Of a DNA stretch of 64,000 nt, positions 17,150 through 28,848 are shown piece by piece (the first letter of the stretch is position 1; every line of letters starts with the position of its first letter). The stretch spans positions 1-64,000 of the forward strand of contig DASVWI010000035.1 of assembly GCA_036389675.1 (NCBI GenBank), written 5' to 3'. The notes under the pieces are model-generated. The model was not told where the DNA came from and made no database searches. It saw only the letters and a list, made by a program, of their open reading frames with translations. Position numbers and translations under genes: made by a program. The DNA comes from DASQYE01 sp036389675 (lineage in GTDB: Bacteria > Acidobacteriota > Blastocatellia > Pyrinomonadales > Pyrinomonadaceae).

Positions 17150-18835
17150 ATGAGCGATGTCATCTCTCTGGATGCGCCGGGCCGCACATACTCTCTCGCC
17201 ACGCTGAGAGAGAGAGTGCGCGTGAGCGCCCCGACGCGCACACAGGTGGGACTGGCGACGCTCTCCGCCATCCTTCTCATCATCTCTTTTCCCGATTTCA
17301 ATCTATGGCCGCTCGCCTGGGTGGCCCTCGTGCCGCTCCTCGTCAGCATCGCACGCAGGCCGCAAAGCTCTACGGCTTTCATCATTGGCTGGATCACGGG
17401 CGCTCCCTTTTTCTTAGGCTCCTGCTACTGGCTGACGCATGCCATGGTGCGCTACGGCGGCATCCCCGCGCCCATAGCCTACTTGCTGCTGATTCCGGGC
17501 GCGATGCTGGTGGGGCTGTTCCCGGCGGCGAGCAGCCTTGTATTGGCGCGCGCCGTTTCGCGTTGGGGCGTGCGCGGGCTGCTCTTTGCGCCGTTCGTCT
17601 GGGTAGCGTTTGAATGGGCTCGTCTGGGAGTGACCGGCCAACTGTGGAATGCCGTCGGTTACTCGCAGGCCTATCACCCGTCGTTGATTCAGGCCGCGCG
17701 CTGGGGCGGCGTCTACGGGGTCGGTTTTCTTATCCTGACGGCGAACGCCGCGCTTGCATACCTTATTCTACAAAGGAACGTGAGGGCGCTCATCTTCGCC
17801 TCTCTCATCCTTGCAGGCACTTTCGTCATCGTGTTGGCCTGTCATCTTCAATCGCTCAAGACATCGCCGCATGTCTCAGCGAAACCGGATGCGGTCATCA
17901 TCGCCGTCCAGCCCAACGTGCCGATGGACCCTGTCAGGGAAGTGTCGGAGATGGACGCGCTCGTCGCCCGTCATCTGTCTTTGAGTGCGGGCGCGCTCGA
18001 TGCATGGGTCAAAGACGGCGCGGCAAACTACAGCGGTAATGACGATTGGGCCAGAGGCAATTCGCCGCAGGCGCGCTCGGCCATACCGCGCGTCGTCGTC
18101 TGGCCCGAGTCTCCCATGAACTTCACTTACGCCAAGGACGCGGAGTTTCGCGAGTTGGTCACAGGCTTCACGACCGCGAATCACACGTCGGTGCTTTTCA
18201 ACTCGCTTGAGCCCGCACCGGCCAACGGCGCTTACAATGCGGCTGTGCTCGTCAACGAAGAGGGCCGCGCCGTCGCACAGTATGATAAGATTCGCCTGCT
18301 GCCGTTTGGCGAGTACGTGCCGCTGCCGCGCTGGCTGCCCGGAGTCAATCTCGTCCCTGTGATGGTCGGGGATTTCACGCCGGGCGCGCAGTACCCTTTG
18401 ATACCGATAGGCGAGGCGCGTGCAGGCGTCTTTATCTGTTTCGAGTCGGCATTCCCTTCAATCGCCCGAAGGTTTGCCGACGAAGGCGCGGACGTGCTCG
18501 TTAATATCACGAACGACGGCTATCTTGGCCCAACGCCCGTGATGCGACAGCATCTAGCTAACACGGTCTTTCGCGCAGTGGAGAACGGTCGCCCCGTATT
18601 GCGTGTCACCAACACGGGCATCACCGCGTATATCACAGGGCGCGGCGAAGTGCTGGATGAAACCCGCGGCTTCGAGCCGGCGGTGAGAGCTTGGACGGTC
18701 GGTCGCGCCGACGGGGGCAAGACTTTTTATACACGGCACGGCGATCTGTTTGTCGGCACGTGCGCCGCGCTCAGTCTGTTAATATTTGTCGCATCGTTTC
18801 GGAAGACATCCGGTATGATAAGGCCACAGAGTTAG
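17150..18835 (+). CDS. lnt: Apolipoprotein N-acyltransferase
   Basis: The protein has 561 residues from the ATG at 17150. About seven hydrophobic helices (residues 30-245) are followed by a nitrilase-like domain with the full catalytic triad: Glu in WPESPMNF (about 317), Lys in QYDKIRLLPFGEYVP (about 380) and Cys in FICFESAFP (about 427). A final TM follows (FVGTCAALSLLIFVAS). It adds the third acyl chain to lipoproteins in the inner membrane, so substrates could include TssJ in this window. An in-frame upstream extension to 17012 lacks family resemblance. prfB starts 32 bases downstream. Confidence 0.93.
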   Translation: MSDVISLDAPGRTYSLATLRERVRVSAPTRTQVGLATLSAILLIISFPDFNLWPLAWVALVPLLVSIARRPQSSTAFIIGWITGAPFFLGSCYWLTHAMVRYGGIPAPIAYLLLIPGAMLVGLFPAASSLVLARAVSRWGVRGLLFAPFVWVAFEWARLGVTGQLWNAVGYSQAYHPSLIQAARWGGVYGVGFLILTANAALAYLILQRNVRALIFASLILAGTFVIVLACHLQSLKTSPHVSAKPDAVIIAVQPNVPMDPVREVSEMDALVARHLSLSAGALDAWVKDGAANYSGNDDWARGNSPQARSAIPRVVVWPESPMNFTYAKDAEFRELVTGFTTANHTSVLFNSLEPAPANGAYNAAVLVNEEGRAVAQYDKIRLLPFGEYVPLPRWLPGVNLVPVMVGDFTPGAQYPLIPIGEARAGVFICFESAFPSIARRFADEGADVLVNITNDGYLGPTPVMRQHLANTVFRAVENGRPVLRVTNTGITAYITGRGEVLDETRGFEPAVRAWTVGRADGGKTFYTRHGDLFVGTCAALSLLIFVASFRKTSGMIRPQS

Positions 18836-18867
18836 AAGACCTTTTCAGGTCAGGGGGAAGATTAAGG

Positions 18868-19981
18868 ATGATAGGAACAGTTTCAATCGAAGAGTTACGC
18901 ACGACCTACGAGGATTTGCGGAAGCGCGTCGAACAGCTCGGGAGGTTTCTTTGATGTAGCGGCCAAACGCGATGAGTCGTCGCGCATAGAGGCGCTAGCC
19001 TCGGCTCCAGATTTCTGGAACGATCAGGAAGAGGCGCAAAAGCTGATGGGCCGTCGCAGCCGATTGGAGCGCATCATCGCGCGACAGGAAGAGTTTGAGT
19101 CGCACATCGCGGACGCGGGCGTGCTCTTCGAGTTCGCCGAAGAGGATGATGAGGCGTCGCTCAGGGAATTGCGCGCGCTCATTGAAAAGCTTGAAGCCGA
19201 GGTTGGGCAGGCCGAAACAGAGATGCTGCTCGCGGGCGAGAATGACGGGCGCAATGCCATCTGCACGATTCACCCGGGCGCGGGCGGCACTGAATCGCAG
19301 GACTGGGCGGAGATGCTGCTGCGTATGTATTTGAAGTGGGCCGAGCAGCGTGGGTTCAAGACAGAGATACTGGATTATCAGCCGGGCGAAGAGGCGGGCA
19401 TCAAAGGCGTCACGTTCAGGGTCGAAGGCGAGTATGCCTACGGGTTGCTGGCGGCTGAAGCCGGCGTGCATCGCCTCGTGCGTATCTCGCCCTTCGATCA
19501 GGCATCACGCCGCCACACCTCTTTCGCTTCCCTCTTCGTCTATCCCGAGATCGACGATAACATCGAGGTCGAGATCAACGATAAGGACTTGCGCGTTGAC
19601 ACCTATCGCTCGACGGGCGCAGGAGGCCAGCACATCAACACGACCGACTCGGCTGTACGCATCACTCACATGCCGACCGGCATCGTCGTTCAGTGCCAGA
19701 ACCAGCGCTCACAGCACCAGAACCGCGCCGTCGCGATGCAGGTCTTGCGCTCGCGCCTCTACGAGCTGGAGCTGGAAAAGCGGCGGGCCGAGACCGCGGA
19801 GCTGGAAGCCAATAAGCAGGACATCTCGTTCGGCTCGCAGATCAGAAACTACGTGCTCGCGCCCTACCGACTGGTCAAAGATGCCCGCACCAAGCTTGAG
19901 CGGGGCGACGTTGATGCCGTGCTGGCGGGCGACATAGACGATTTCATCAAAGCTTACCTCCTCTCGCGGCGCGCCGCGTAA
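18868..19981 (+). CDS. prfB: Peptide chain release factor 2 (programmed +1 frameshift)
   Basis: RF2 terminates translation at UGA and UAA. Reading starts at ATG 18868 and meets an in-frame TGA at 18952-18954 after 28 codons, in the context CTC GGG AGG TTT CTT TGA. This has the internal Shine-Dalgarno GGGAGG and the slippery CTT-T seen in nearly all RF2 genes. Slipping +1 after 18951 continues with GAT GTA GCG and gives about 370 residues. The SPF stop-codon motif (RISPFDQASRRHTSF) and the GGQ motif (STGAGGQHINT) are intact. The gene lies between lnt and ftsK in one direction. Confidence 0.95.
18937..18955 (+). promoter_or_regulatory. RF2 autoregulatory frameshift site
   Basis: GGGAGG at 18940-18945 pairs with 16S rRNA, three bases before the slippery CTT (18949-18951) and the TGA stop (18952-18954). 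When RF2 is scarce the ribosome slips +1 and makes the full factor. Arrangement and spacing match the conserved element. Confidence 0.93.
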
Positions 19982-20006
19982 GGGAGTCACAGACGAAAGC
20001 CTCGAC

Positions 20007-22814
<2,808 letters not shown>

Positions 22815-22827
22815 AATAGAGCAATAA

Positions 22828-22842
22828 GGGCGAAACGCCCTG
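22828..22842 (+). terminator. Small hairpin after ftsK
   Basis: AGGGCG-AAA-CGCCCT lies 14 bases after the ftsK stop. The stem is 6 bp without a T-tract, so it is only a weak terminator candidate. Confidence 0.4.
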
Positions 22843-22902
22843 TGCCCGCGCACCGGGCTCAGGTTTCATGCTCGTTGCGAGTCGGCTTGTTTCCTGCGAC
22901 AC

Positions 22903-22994
22903 TTTTCCACAGGAATCTGTGGAAAACCCTGTGGAAAAGCCGCCTTTGGATGTTACAAGTTCCTGAATTTTTTAGACTTCTAGCATTTTGCACA
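22903..22994. promoter_or_regulatory. Cluster of four DnaA-box-like 9-mers
   Basis: Four matches to TTWTNCACA occur in 92 bases: TTTTCCACA at 22903-22911 (+), its complement at 22918-22926 and 22930-22938 (12-base period), and TTTTGCACA at 22986-22994 (+). The stretch between the third and fourth is AT-rich. The outer boxes of the first group also form a 12-bp inverted repeat. The cluster sits between ftsK and a ComEA-like gene and could titrate DnaA or regulate transcription. Nothing else supports a replication origin here. Confidence 0.45.
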
Positions 22995-23036
22995 CGTACG
23001 CGGCATAAACGGTGACACCACCGAGCGTAGCTTTGC

Positions 23037-23384
23037 ATGAGATATAGCACCGTGATAAGTCATCGGCTTGCTTCGTTGATGCTTCCAGTGGTCTTAGCTC
23101 TCTCAGGCGCTTCCTGCGTCAAATTGCCACGCCATACTTCCCTCGCCTCAACCCAAACGTCAATCCTCGGACAGGAGAGGTCGGGCGCAGCGCTCGTTAA
23201 TCTCAACACGGCTTCGCCCGCCGAGCTGGAACGTCTGCCCGGCATAGGCAAGGCTCTGGCCGCGCGCATCGTCGACCATCGCCGTCAGTACGGTCGCTTT
23301 CGTCGCACAGAGCATTTGATTATGGTGCGCGGTATCAGCGACCGCCGCTTTCGTGCCCTTCGCGCGCAAGTCACAGTAGAGTAG
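23037..23384 (+). CDS. ComEA-like helix-hairpin-helix lipoprotein
   Basis: The protein has 115 residues. A lipoprotein signal with lipobox LSGASC gives Cys27 as the acylation site. A disordered stretch follows, then from about 50 the HhH pair LVNLNTASPAELERLPGIG and FRRTEHLIMVRGISDRRFRAL, the ComEA DNA-binding fold. ComEA captures incoming DNA during natural transformation. A lipoprotein form would sit in the outer or inner membrane facing the periplasm. DNA binding is known for the family; a transformation role here is inference. Glycerate kinase follows 14 bases later. Confidence 0.8.
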   Translation: MRYSTVISHRLASLMLPVVLALSGASCVKLPRHTSLASTQTSILGQERSGAALVNLNTASPAELERLPGIGKALAARIVDHRRQYGRFRRTEHLIMVRGISDRRFRALRAQVTVE

Positions 23385-23398
23385 AGGGAGGCTGGCAC

Positions 23399-24793
23399 TT
23401 GAAGCCGGAGCTGCGGCGCGCCGCGCTGGAGATTTTCGATGCCGCGCTCAGGAGCGTGGACGCTCGACTGGCCGTGCGCCGCGCCGTCGAGGTTGACGGC
23501 CCTCGCCTCAAGGTACTCGAAACCACCTTGAAGCTCTCTAAGCGCGGCGCGGGCGTCTACGTCATCGCCGTCGGAAAGGCAGCGCCTTCGATGGCGGCGG
23601 CGCTCGATGAGATTCTGGGCGAACACATTGCAGCCGGCCTCGTCGTCGGCCCGGTGGCGGCGCGCTCTCGCCGTTCGGGCATCGTTGTACCGTTCAAAGC
23701 CTTCTCTTCAAACACGCGCTGGCGCTTTCTCAAGGGCGGTCATCCGTTGCCTGACAGGACGAGCCTGATTGCGGCGCAAGTAGCCTTCGAGATGCTGGCA
23801 CGCGCAGAGGCAGAGCGCGCGACTGTGATCTTTCTCATCTCCGGCGGAGGCTCTGCGATGATCGAATGGCCGCTCGATGATCGCATCACGCTCCGCGAGC
23901 TGCGCGCGGCCAATCGCCTGCTCGTCTCCTGCGGCGCTTCGATAGCCGAGATCAACAGCGTGCGTCGCGCCTTCTCCGCAATCAAAGGCGGCGGGCTGGC
24001 CGCGCGTGCGCCCCGCGCAGACCAGTTGAGCCTGATCGTCTCCGACACAGGCGAGGGCGATGAGGCGAACGTCGCTTCCGGGCCGACGCTTCCTACGCCC
24101 GTAGAGGGCAGCCCCGATGCCGCATGGGTCTTGGAGCGATACGATCTCGCGTCTCGTCTGCCCTTAGCAATCGTGCGCGCGATCAACCAACCGCCTGCCT
24201 CGAAAGAAGCCGCGGTCTCGCGCACGGCTGTGCGTGCTTACTACGTCTTACTTGACAACGGGCGAGCAATCGAAGCGGCGGCGCGTGCGGCGCGCGAGCG
24301 TGGGATCATTGTCGAGCTGGCGCGCGACATCGTTGAGCAGCCGATTGACGAGGGCTGTGCGCTGATGCTCAAGAGGCTTCTCGCTCTACATCAAGGCAAG
24401 CGGGGCGAGCGAGAGGGCGTCTGCCTGATTTCGGGCGGCGAGTTCGCGTGCCCTGTGAGGGGCAGGGGCGTGGGCGGGCGTAATGCTGAAACGGCGCTGC
24501 GCTGCGCGATTAAGATCGACGAGAGCTATGCTGAATCAGGGAATAGTCCGGGGCTACCGGCACAAATCGTCGCGCTCAGCGCAGGCACGGACGGCATTGA
24601 CGGCAACAGCCCTGCGGCGGGCGCGCTCGCCGATCGGACGACACTTCAGAGAGCGCGCACTCTCGGGCTGGATGCTGAACGCTCCCTCGCAGCGAGCGAT
24701 GCTTACTCGTTCTTTAATGCACTGGGTGATGGCGTGGTGACGGGGCCGACCGGAACAAACGTGCGCGACCTGCGCGTCCTGATTGCGAGGTGA
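23399..24793 (+). CDS. Glycerate 2-kinase (MOFRL family)
   Basis: The protein has 464 residues from a TTG at 23399, with GGGAGG upstream. It phosphorylates D-glycerate to 2-phosphoglycerate with ATP, feeding serine-cycle or glyoxylate-derived carbon into glycolysis. Visible family motifs are VIAVGKAAPSMAAALDEILG near 55-75, FLISGGGSAMIEWP near 145, SDTGEGDEANVASGPT near 220, and the C-terminal MOFRL segment with CLISGGEFACPVRGRGVGGR (about 341-360) and SAGTDGIDGNSPAAGA (about 397-412). It is adjacent to the ComEA-like gene but functionally unrelated. Confidence 0.9.
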   Translation: MKPELRRAALEIFDAALRSVDARLAVRRAVEVDGPRLKVLETTLKLSKRGAGVYVIAVGKAAPSMAAALDEILGEHIAAGLVVGPVAARSRRSGIVVPFKAFSSNTRWRFLKGGHPLPDRTSLIAAQVAFEMLARAEAERATVIFLISGGGSAMIEWPLDDRITLRELRAANRLLVSCGASIAEINSVRRAFSAIKGGGLAARAPRADQLSLIVSDTGEGDEANVASGPTLPTPVEGSPDAAWVLERYDLASRLPLAIVRAINQPPASKEAAVSRTAVRAYYVLLDNGRAIEAAARAARERGIIVELARDIVEQPIDEGCALMLKRLLALHQGKRGEREGVCLISGGEFACPVRGRGVGGRNAETALRCAIKIDESYAESGNSPGLPAQIVALSAGTDGIDGNSPAAGALADRTTLQRARTLGLDAERSLAASDAYSFFNALGDGVVTGPTGTNVRDLRVLIAR

Positions 24794-24934
24794 GCCATCT
24801 TGTCCCGGCGGCTCTCACCTGTCATTTGACTCGCAGATGCTCTCAAGGCTATAAAATCTTCAGTTCGAGGACGCTGCGCGCGCGCTCGTGCTCAAGGGAA
24901 GAGAGCCATCTTCGCCGAAGGAGTAATCCCATAC

Positions 24935-25525
24935 ATGTCAACGACCGTCAGCCCTACAGACCATCTCCTGCCGACAGTAGATAAAAACGAGGCGTTCCCC
25001 AACTCTTTCCGCACGCTCAGGCGAAAGCTCGAAGCTTTGCGCGAAGTGCCTTCGCTCGATGATCTCAACGCGTTGCTGCGCGAAGTGTCTGTGTGCAGAG
25101 AAGACCTGCGCCCATACATAGGCTTTAAGCCGGGGACGTATGCGCGCCACCGCGTTTTTCGTAACGAGTACGCAGAGCTTCTGGTGCTGTGCTGGCGACC
25201 GGGACAGCGCACGCCCATCCACGATCATAACGGCTCACACGGAGCCGTGCGCGTCTGTGAAGGCATCATGTGGGAGACGATGTTCGCCCTGAACGAAGCG
25301 CAGGAGCTTTATTACCAGACGGCCAGAGAGTGGTTGAAGGAAGGCGTGACGGGCGCGGCTGTGCCCGACATACATCAGCTCGGAAACCCGGAAGTCAGCG
25401 GTCAGGATTTAGTGACGCTGCACCTCTACGCGCCACCGCTCGGCGTCCTCAACACCTACAAAGTAGGAAGCTCCGAAGTGGGCCATTACACGCCGGACGA
25501 GTACATGGACGGCGCTGGGATTTAA
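24935..25525 (+). CDS. Cysteine dioxygenase, bacterial type
   Basis: The protein has 196 residues with a cupin fold. The iron ligands are visible as His96 and His98 in PIHDHNGSHG and His163 in VTLHLYAPP; Tyr175 in NTYKVG is a candidate for the conserved active-site tyrosine. The position that is the crosslinked cysteine in mammalian enzymes is Gly here, the usual bacterial form. It oxidises L-cysteine, or a related thiol such as 3-mercaptopropionate, to the sulfinate. The exact substrate cannot be fixed by eye. AAGGAG lies 12 bases before the ATG. It is convergent with the NtrC-type gene. Confidence 0.85.
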   Translation: MSTTVSPTDHLLPTVDKNEAFPNSFRTLRRKLEALREVPSLDDLNALLREVSVCREDLRPYIGFKPGTYARHRVFRNEYAELLVLCWRPGQRTPIHDHNGSHGAVRVCEGIMWETMFALNEAQELYYQTAREWLKEGVTGAAVPDIHQLGNPEVSGQDLVTLHLYAPPLGVLNTYKVGSSEVGHYTPDEYMDGAGI

Positions 25526-25576
25526 GAGAAGCGCCCGATAACCCATGGCGGTGGCTTTCATACATCAACTTCAGTT

Positions 25577-27094
25577 TTAACTGCTGCCGGCGGCGCGGTC
25601 GTTCATGTCAGCGGGCGGCGTGTCGGTCGAGCGGCGACGCGGCTCCGGGTCTGTCGCGCGGCGGCGCGGTGCTGTGTCCGTGCTGCGACGATTATCGTCG
25701 CGCATCTGCGCCGTCAGGCTGCGGATGTCGTACTTGTCCAGAAGGTGGCGAAGCGAGCGCACGGAAAGATGCAGCAGCTCGGCGGCGCGCGACTGGCTGT
25801 AGCCGGTGCGCTCAAGGGCTTCGAGCACGTAGCTCTTTTCCAGATGCTCAAGGTGGGCCACGAGGTTCAGACCGCTTTCGGGTAGCTCGTAGGGGTCGGA
25901 GTCGCGGCGGCGCGCGGAATCCGGGTTGTAGTTAGTGATCTGTTCGGGCAGGCGCTCCGGTTGAATCGCGGTGGAGCGTTCGAGCGCGACGGCCCGCTCG
26001 ATGGTATGCTCAAGCTCGCGCACGTTGCCCGGCCACGAATAGGATTCCAGAAGCCGCAGAGCCTTTTCGCTGAGCGTCAGGGTGCGGCCCGTCTGCGCGC
26101 AGAATTTCCTGACGAAATGCTCGGCCAGCTCCGGTATGTCTTCGCTTCTCTCGCGCAGCGGCGGCAGCTCAATCGGAATCACTGAGACGCGATAGAAGAG
26201 GTCTTCGCGAAAGCTGCCGTCCTTGACCATCGCCGAGAGGTCGCGGTTGGTGGCACAGATGACGCGCGTGTCTATCTCAAGCTCCTCATGCGCGCCGACG
26301 GGCCGCACCTTTCGCTCCTGCAGGACGCGCAGGAGCTTGACCTGCATGGCGGGCGACATCTCGCCTATCTCGTCCAGAAAGATCGTGCCGCGGTTGGCGG
26401 CCTCGAAGAGCCCCTTGCGATTCGTGTTCGCGCCCGTGAAGGAGCCCTTGACATAGCCGAAGAGTTCGGATTCCAGCAGTGTCTCGGTGAACGCGCCGCA
26501 GTTGATCGAGACAAAGGGCTTTTCGGCGCGTGGGCTCAGGTCATGTATGGCGCGCGCGACCAACTCCTTACCCGTGCCCGACTCGCCCGTCACCAGCACC
26601 GTCGACTGTACCTCCGCCACCGTCTCGATCATCTGGTAAACGGCCTGCATTCTTTCCGAATGGCCGATAATGTTGCCCAGATTGCCGCGCTCGCGCTGCT
26701 CTTTGATGAGCGTCTTGATCTCTTCCTTGAGCGCGAGCTTCTCCAGCCCCTTGGCGACGATCAGCTTCAGCTCCTCGATGTCGAAAGGCTTCTGAATGAA
26801 ATCGTCCGCGCCGAGCTTGAAAGCCTCGCGCGCCGTATCGACGGTCGCAAAGGCCGTCATCATCACGACGACGACATCGGGCAACACTTCGCGGGCCGCG
26901 CTCAGCAGCTCTATGCCGCCCATGTCCGGCATCTTCACGTCCGAGATGATCAGATCAACGGGCGAGCTTCGCAGCAATTCCAGCGCGTGCCGCCCATTTT
27001 CCGCCGAGCGCACCTGATGCCCTTCGCGCCCGAAGACGAGCGACAAAAGCTGTCGCATGCTCTGTTCGTCGTCAACAATGAGAAGATTAGCCAT
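25577..27094 (-). CDS. NtrC-family sigma-54 response regulator
   Basis: The protein has 505 residues. The receiver domain is at 1-120, with the acidic pocket at Asp8/Asp9 and phospho-acceptor Asp52 in LIISDVKMPD. The AAA+ domain is at about 140-375, with Walker A GESGTGKE and the sigma-54 contact loop as GSFTGA instead of the commoner GAFTGA. A Fis-type HTH at about 425-465 has SQSRAAELLHLSVRSLRHLL. The tail holds a repeated RRxSTDTxP/RRRATDPEP element of unknown use. It activates sigma-54 promoters when phosphorylated. The cognate kinase is directly upstream (19 bases), the PilR/PilS arrangement. Confidence 0.92.
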   Translation of the reverse strand: MANLLIVDDEQSMRQLLSLVFGREGHQVRSAENGRHALELLRSSPVDLIISDVKMPDMGGIELLSAAREVLPDVVVVMMTAFATVDTAREAFKLGADDFIQKPFDIEELKLIVAKGLEKLALKEEIKTLIKEQRERGNLGNIIGHSERMQAVYQMIETVAEVQSTVLVTGESGTGKELVARAIHDLSPRAEKPFVSINCGAFTETLLESELFGYVKGSFTGANTNRKGLFEAANRGTIFLDEIGEMSPAMQVKLLRVLQERKVRPVGAHEELEIDTRVICATNRDLSAMVKDGSFREDLFYRVSVIPIELPPLRERSEDIPELAEHFVRKFCAQTGRTLTLSEKALRLLESYSWPGNVRELEHTIERAVALERSTAIQPERLPEQITNYNPDSARRRDSDPYELPESGLNLVAHLEHLEKSYVLEALERTGYSQSRAAELLHLSVRSLRHLLDKYDIRSLTAQMRDDNRRSTDTAPRRRATDPEPRRRSTDTPPADMNDRAAGSS

Positions 27095-27113
27095 AACAAT
27101 CAGAGGTCGGATG

Positions 27114-28841
27114 TCAGATGCCGGGGCGGAGGTCAGCGCCCGAGCCTCTCACATCTGACCTCTTGTCTCCCGGCAACTCAATCGTAATGGTCGTGCCCTG
27201 CCCCTCGCGGCTGCGTACGTTGATTGTACCACCGTGCTCGCGAATGATCTGGTAAACAATCGAGAGGCCCAGACCCGTGCCTCCCGTGGTCGATGAAAAA
27301 GGCTCGAAGAGATGCTCGACCTGTTCGGGCGACATCCCGCGGCCAGTGTCCGTGAAGACGATGCACAGCCGCCCGCTCGTCTCGCGACTCAAGCCCACGT
27401 GAAGCGTACCCCCGCCGGGCATCGCCTGCAAAGCGTTGCGCGAGAGATTCCAGAAGACCTGCTTGAGCTGCGCGGCGTCAGCCTGAGCCATCATAGGCGA
27501 CTCCGGCAGGTCTGCTTCGAGCTTGTGATCGGCATGCATCTCATCGCTATGTCGAAGCAGCGTGAAAGTCTCGCGCAGGATGTCGCGCACGTCCACGCTC
27601 ACGAGTGTGGAGGCGCGCGGGCGCGCGTAGGTCAGATAATCCGTGATGATGCGGTTAAGACGGTCTGACTCGCGCAGGATGATCTCCATCAGCTCGGCCT
27701 GCTCCGAATTACCATCCACCTCCGAGAGCAGCACCTGAATCGAGCCGCGCATCGCCGCCAAAGGATTCCTGATCTCGTGCGCGATGGATGCGGCGACGCG
27801 GCCCACCGCCGCGAGCCTGTCCTGTCGCCGCGAAATCTCTTCGAGCGCGCGCACTTCCGTCAAATCCTGAAAGGTAATGACGAGGCCCGTCGTCTCGCCC
27901 GTCTCACTGAAGAGCGGAAAGATGCTGAAACCGAGCCGCACGCGCAGGCCGTCCGGCGTCAGGCACGCAGACTCGAATCTGGGGCTCGTCTCTCCGGCCT
28001 GCGCCGCGCGCATCGAATCCGCGATGTGATCGTCAAGGTCTCCGAAAAAAATGGACGCGTCCTGCCCGCGCACGTCCGCAGGCTTGTAGCCTGTAATCTC
28101 TTCAGCCGCCGCGTTGAAAGTGTAAATGCGGCCCTGTAGATCGGTCGTCACGACACCCGAGCGGATCGACTCGACTATACGCTCGTGCAGCGCTCTTAAA
28201 GAGGCCAGCGATTGAGTGGCGGCAATCAGGCGCACGTCCGAGCGCGACTGTCGCTCCGTCAGGCGGGCCGAGAGCAGCCCGACGACGAAGAACGCGACAT
28301 CGTTAATGCCTATGGTCTCGACGGCCTTATAGGCGGGAGCGGCGACCACCGCCTGCGTGTAGTGTGGGATAAGACCTGTGACGGCGGCCATCGCCAGCCC
28401 CGTGAAGGCGACGACGCATCCGACGGAGGTGATGAGCGCGCCGCGTGGGCCAAGGAAGATGCTGGCGACGGCGATGGTGATGACATAGAGCGCAACGTAT
28501 GGCGAGTAAACGTCGCCTGTCACCCAGACGAGCCATGTGACCAGCAGCACATCGGCGAGAAGTTGGCCGCCGGTCTGAAACGCCAGACGATTAAAGAAGC
28601 GCAGGCCCAGTATGTAAATCAGCGTCAGCCCGACGACGCACAGGAAGATCGGCAGCGCCCCGCGCAGCGCATGTTCGCTCCCGGCTGCGCCGAAACGCTC
28701 CTGCGTCCACAGTGCGCTCAACAGCAAGAGCAGGATCGCCGCGAACAGACGGCCAACCACCAGCCACATCAGGCGCGGGGCCAGTTGATTACCCTCATCT
28801 ATCCTCTTTCCGTCATCCGCCATCGCCGTCAAGCGTATCAT
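27114..28841 (-). CDS. PilS-like sensor histidine kinase
   Basis: The protein has 575 residues from the ATG at 28841. About six TM helices (residues 25-195) form the sensor. A PAS domain is at about 225-330 (YTFNAAAEEITGYKPADVRG). The kinase core has the H-box SIAHEIRNPLAAMRG, N-box NLSRNALQAMPGG, G1 DTGRGMS and G2 GGTGLGLSIVYQ. It phosphorylates the adjacent NtrC-type regulator. Upstream codons in the same frame to 29198 are antisense-like sequence over the WD40 gene and are excluded. It begins 7 bases after the WD40 stop, so it may be co-transcribed with the T6SS accessory genes. Confidence 0.88.
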   Translation of the reverse strand: MIRLTAMADDGKRIDEGNQLAPRLMWLVVGRLFAAILLLLLSALWTQERFGAAGSEHALRGALPIFLCVVGLTLIYILGLRFFNRLAFQTGGQLLADVLLVTWLVWVTGDVYSPYVALYVITIAVASIFLGPRGALITSVGCVVAFTGLAMAAVTGLIPHYTQAVVAAPAYKAVETIGINDVAFFVVGLLSARLTERQSRSDVRLIAATQSLASLRALHERIVESIRSGVVTTDLQGRIYTFNAAAEEITGYKPADVRGQDASIFFGDLDDHIADSMRAAQAGETSPRFESACLTPDGLRVRLGFSIFPLFSETGETTGLVITFQDLTEVRALEEISRRQDRLAAVGRVAASIAHEIRNPLAAMRGSIQVLLSEVDGNSEQAELMEIILRESDRLNRIITDYLTYARPRASTLVSVDVRDILRETFTLLRHSDEMHADHKLEADLPESPMMAQADAAQLKQVFWNLSRNALQAMPGGGTLHVGLSRETSGRLCIVFTDTGRGMSPEQVEHLFEPFSSTTGGTGLGLSIVYQIIREHGGTINVRSREGQGTTITIELPGDKRSDVRGSGADLRPGI

Positions 28842-28848
28842 AAAGTTG

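Noticed and set aside
22828..22994. Chromosomal replication origin
   Set aside because: DnaA-like boxes are present, but no dnaA, dnaN or gyrB neighbours are visible and the region is short; it is kept only as a DnaA-box cluster.
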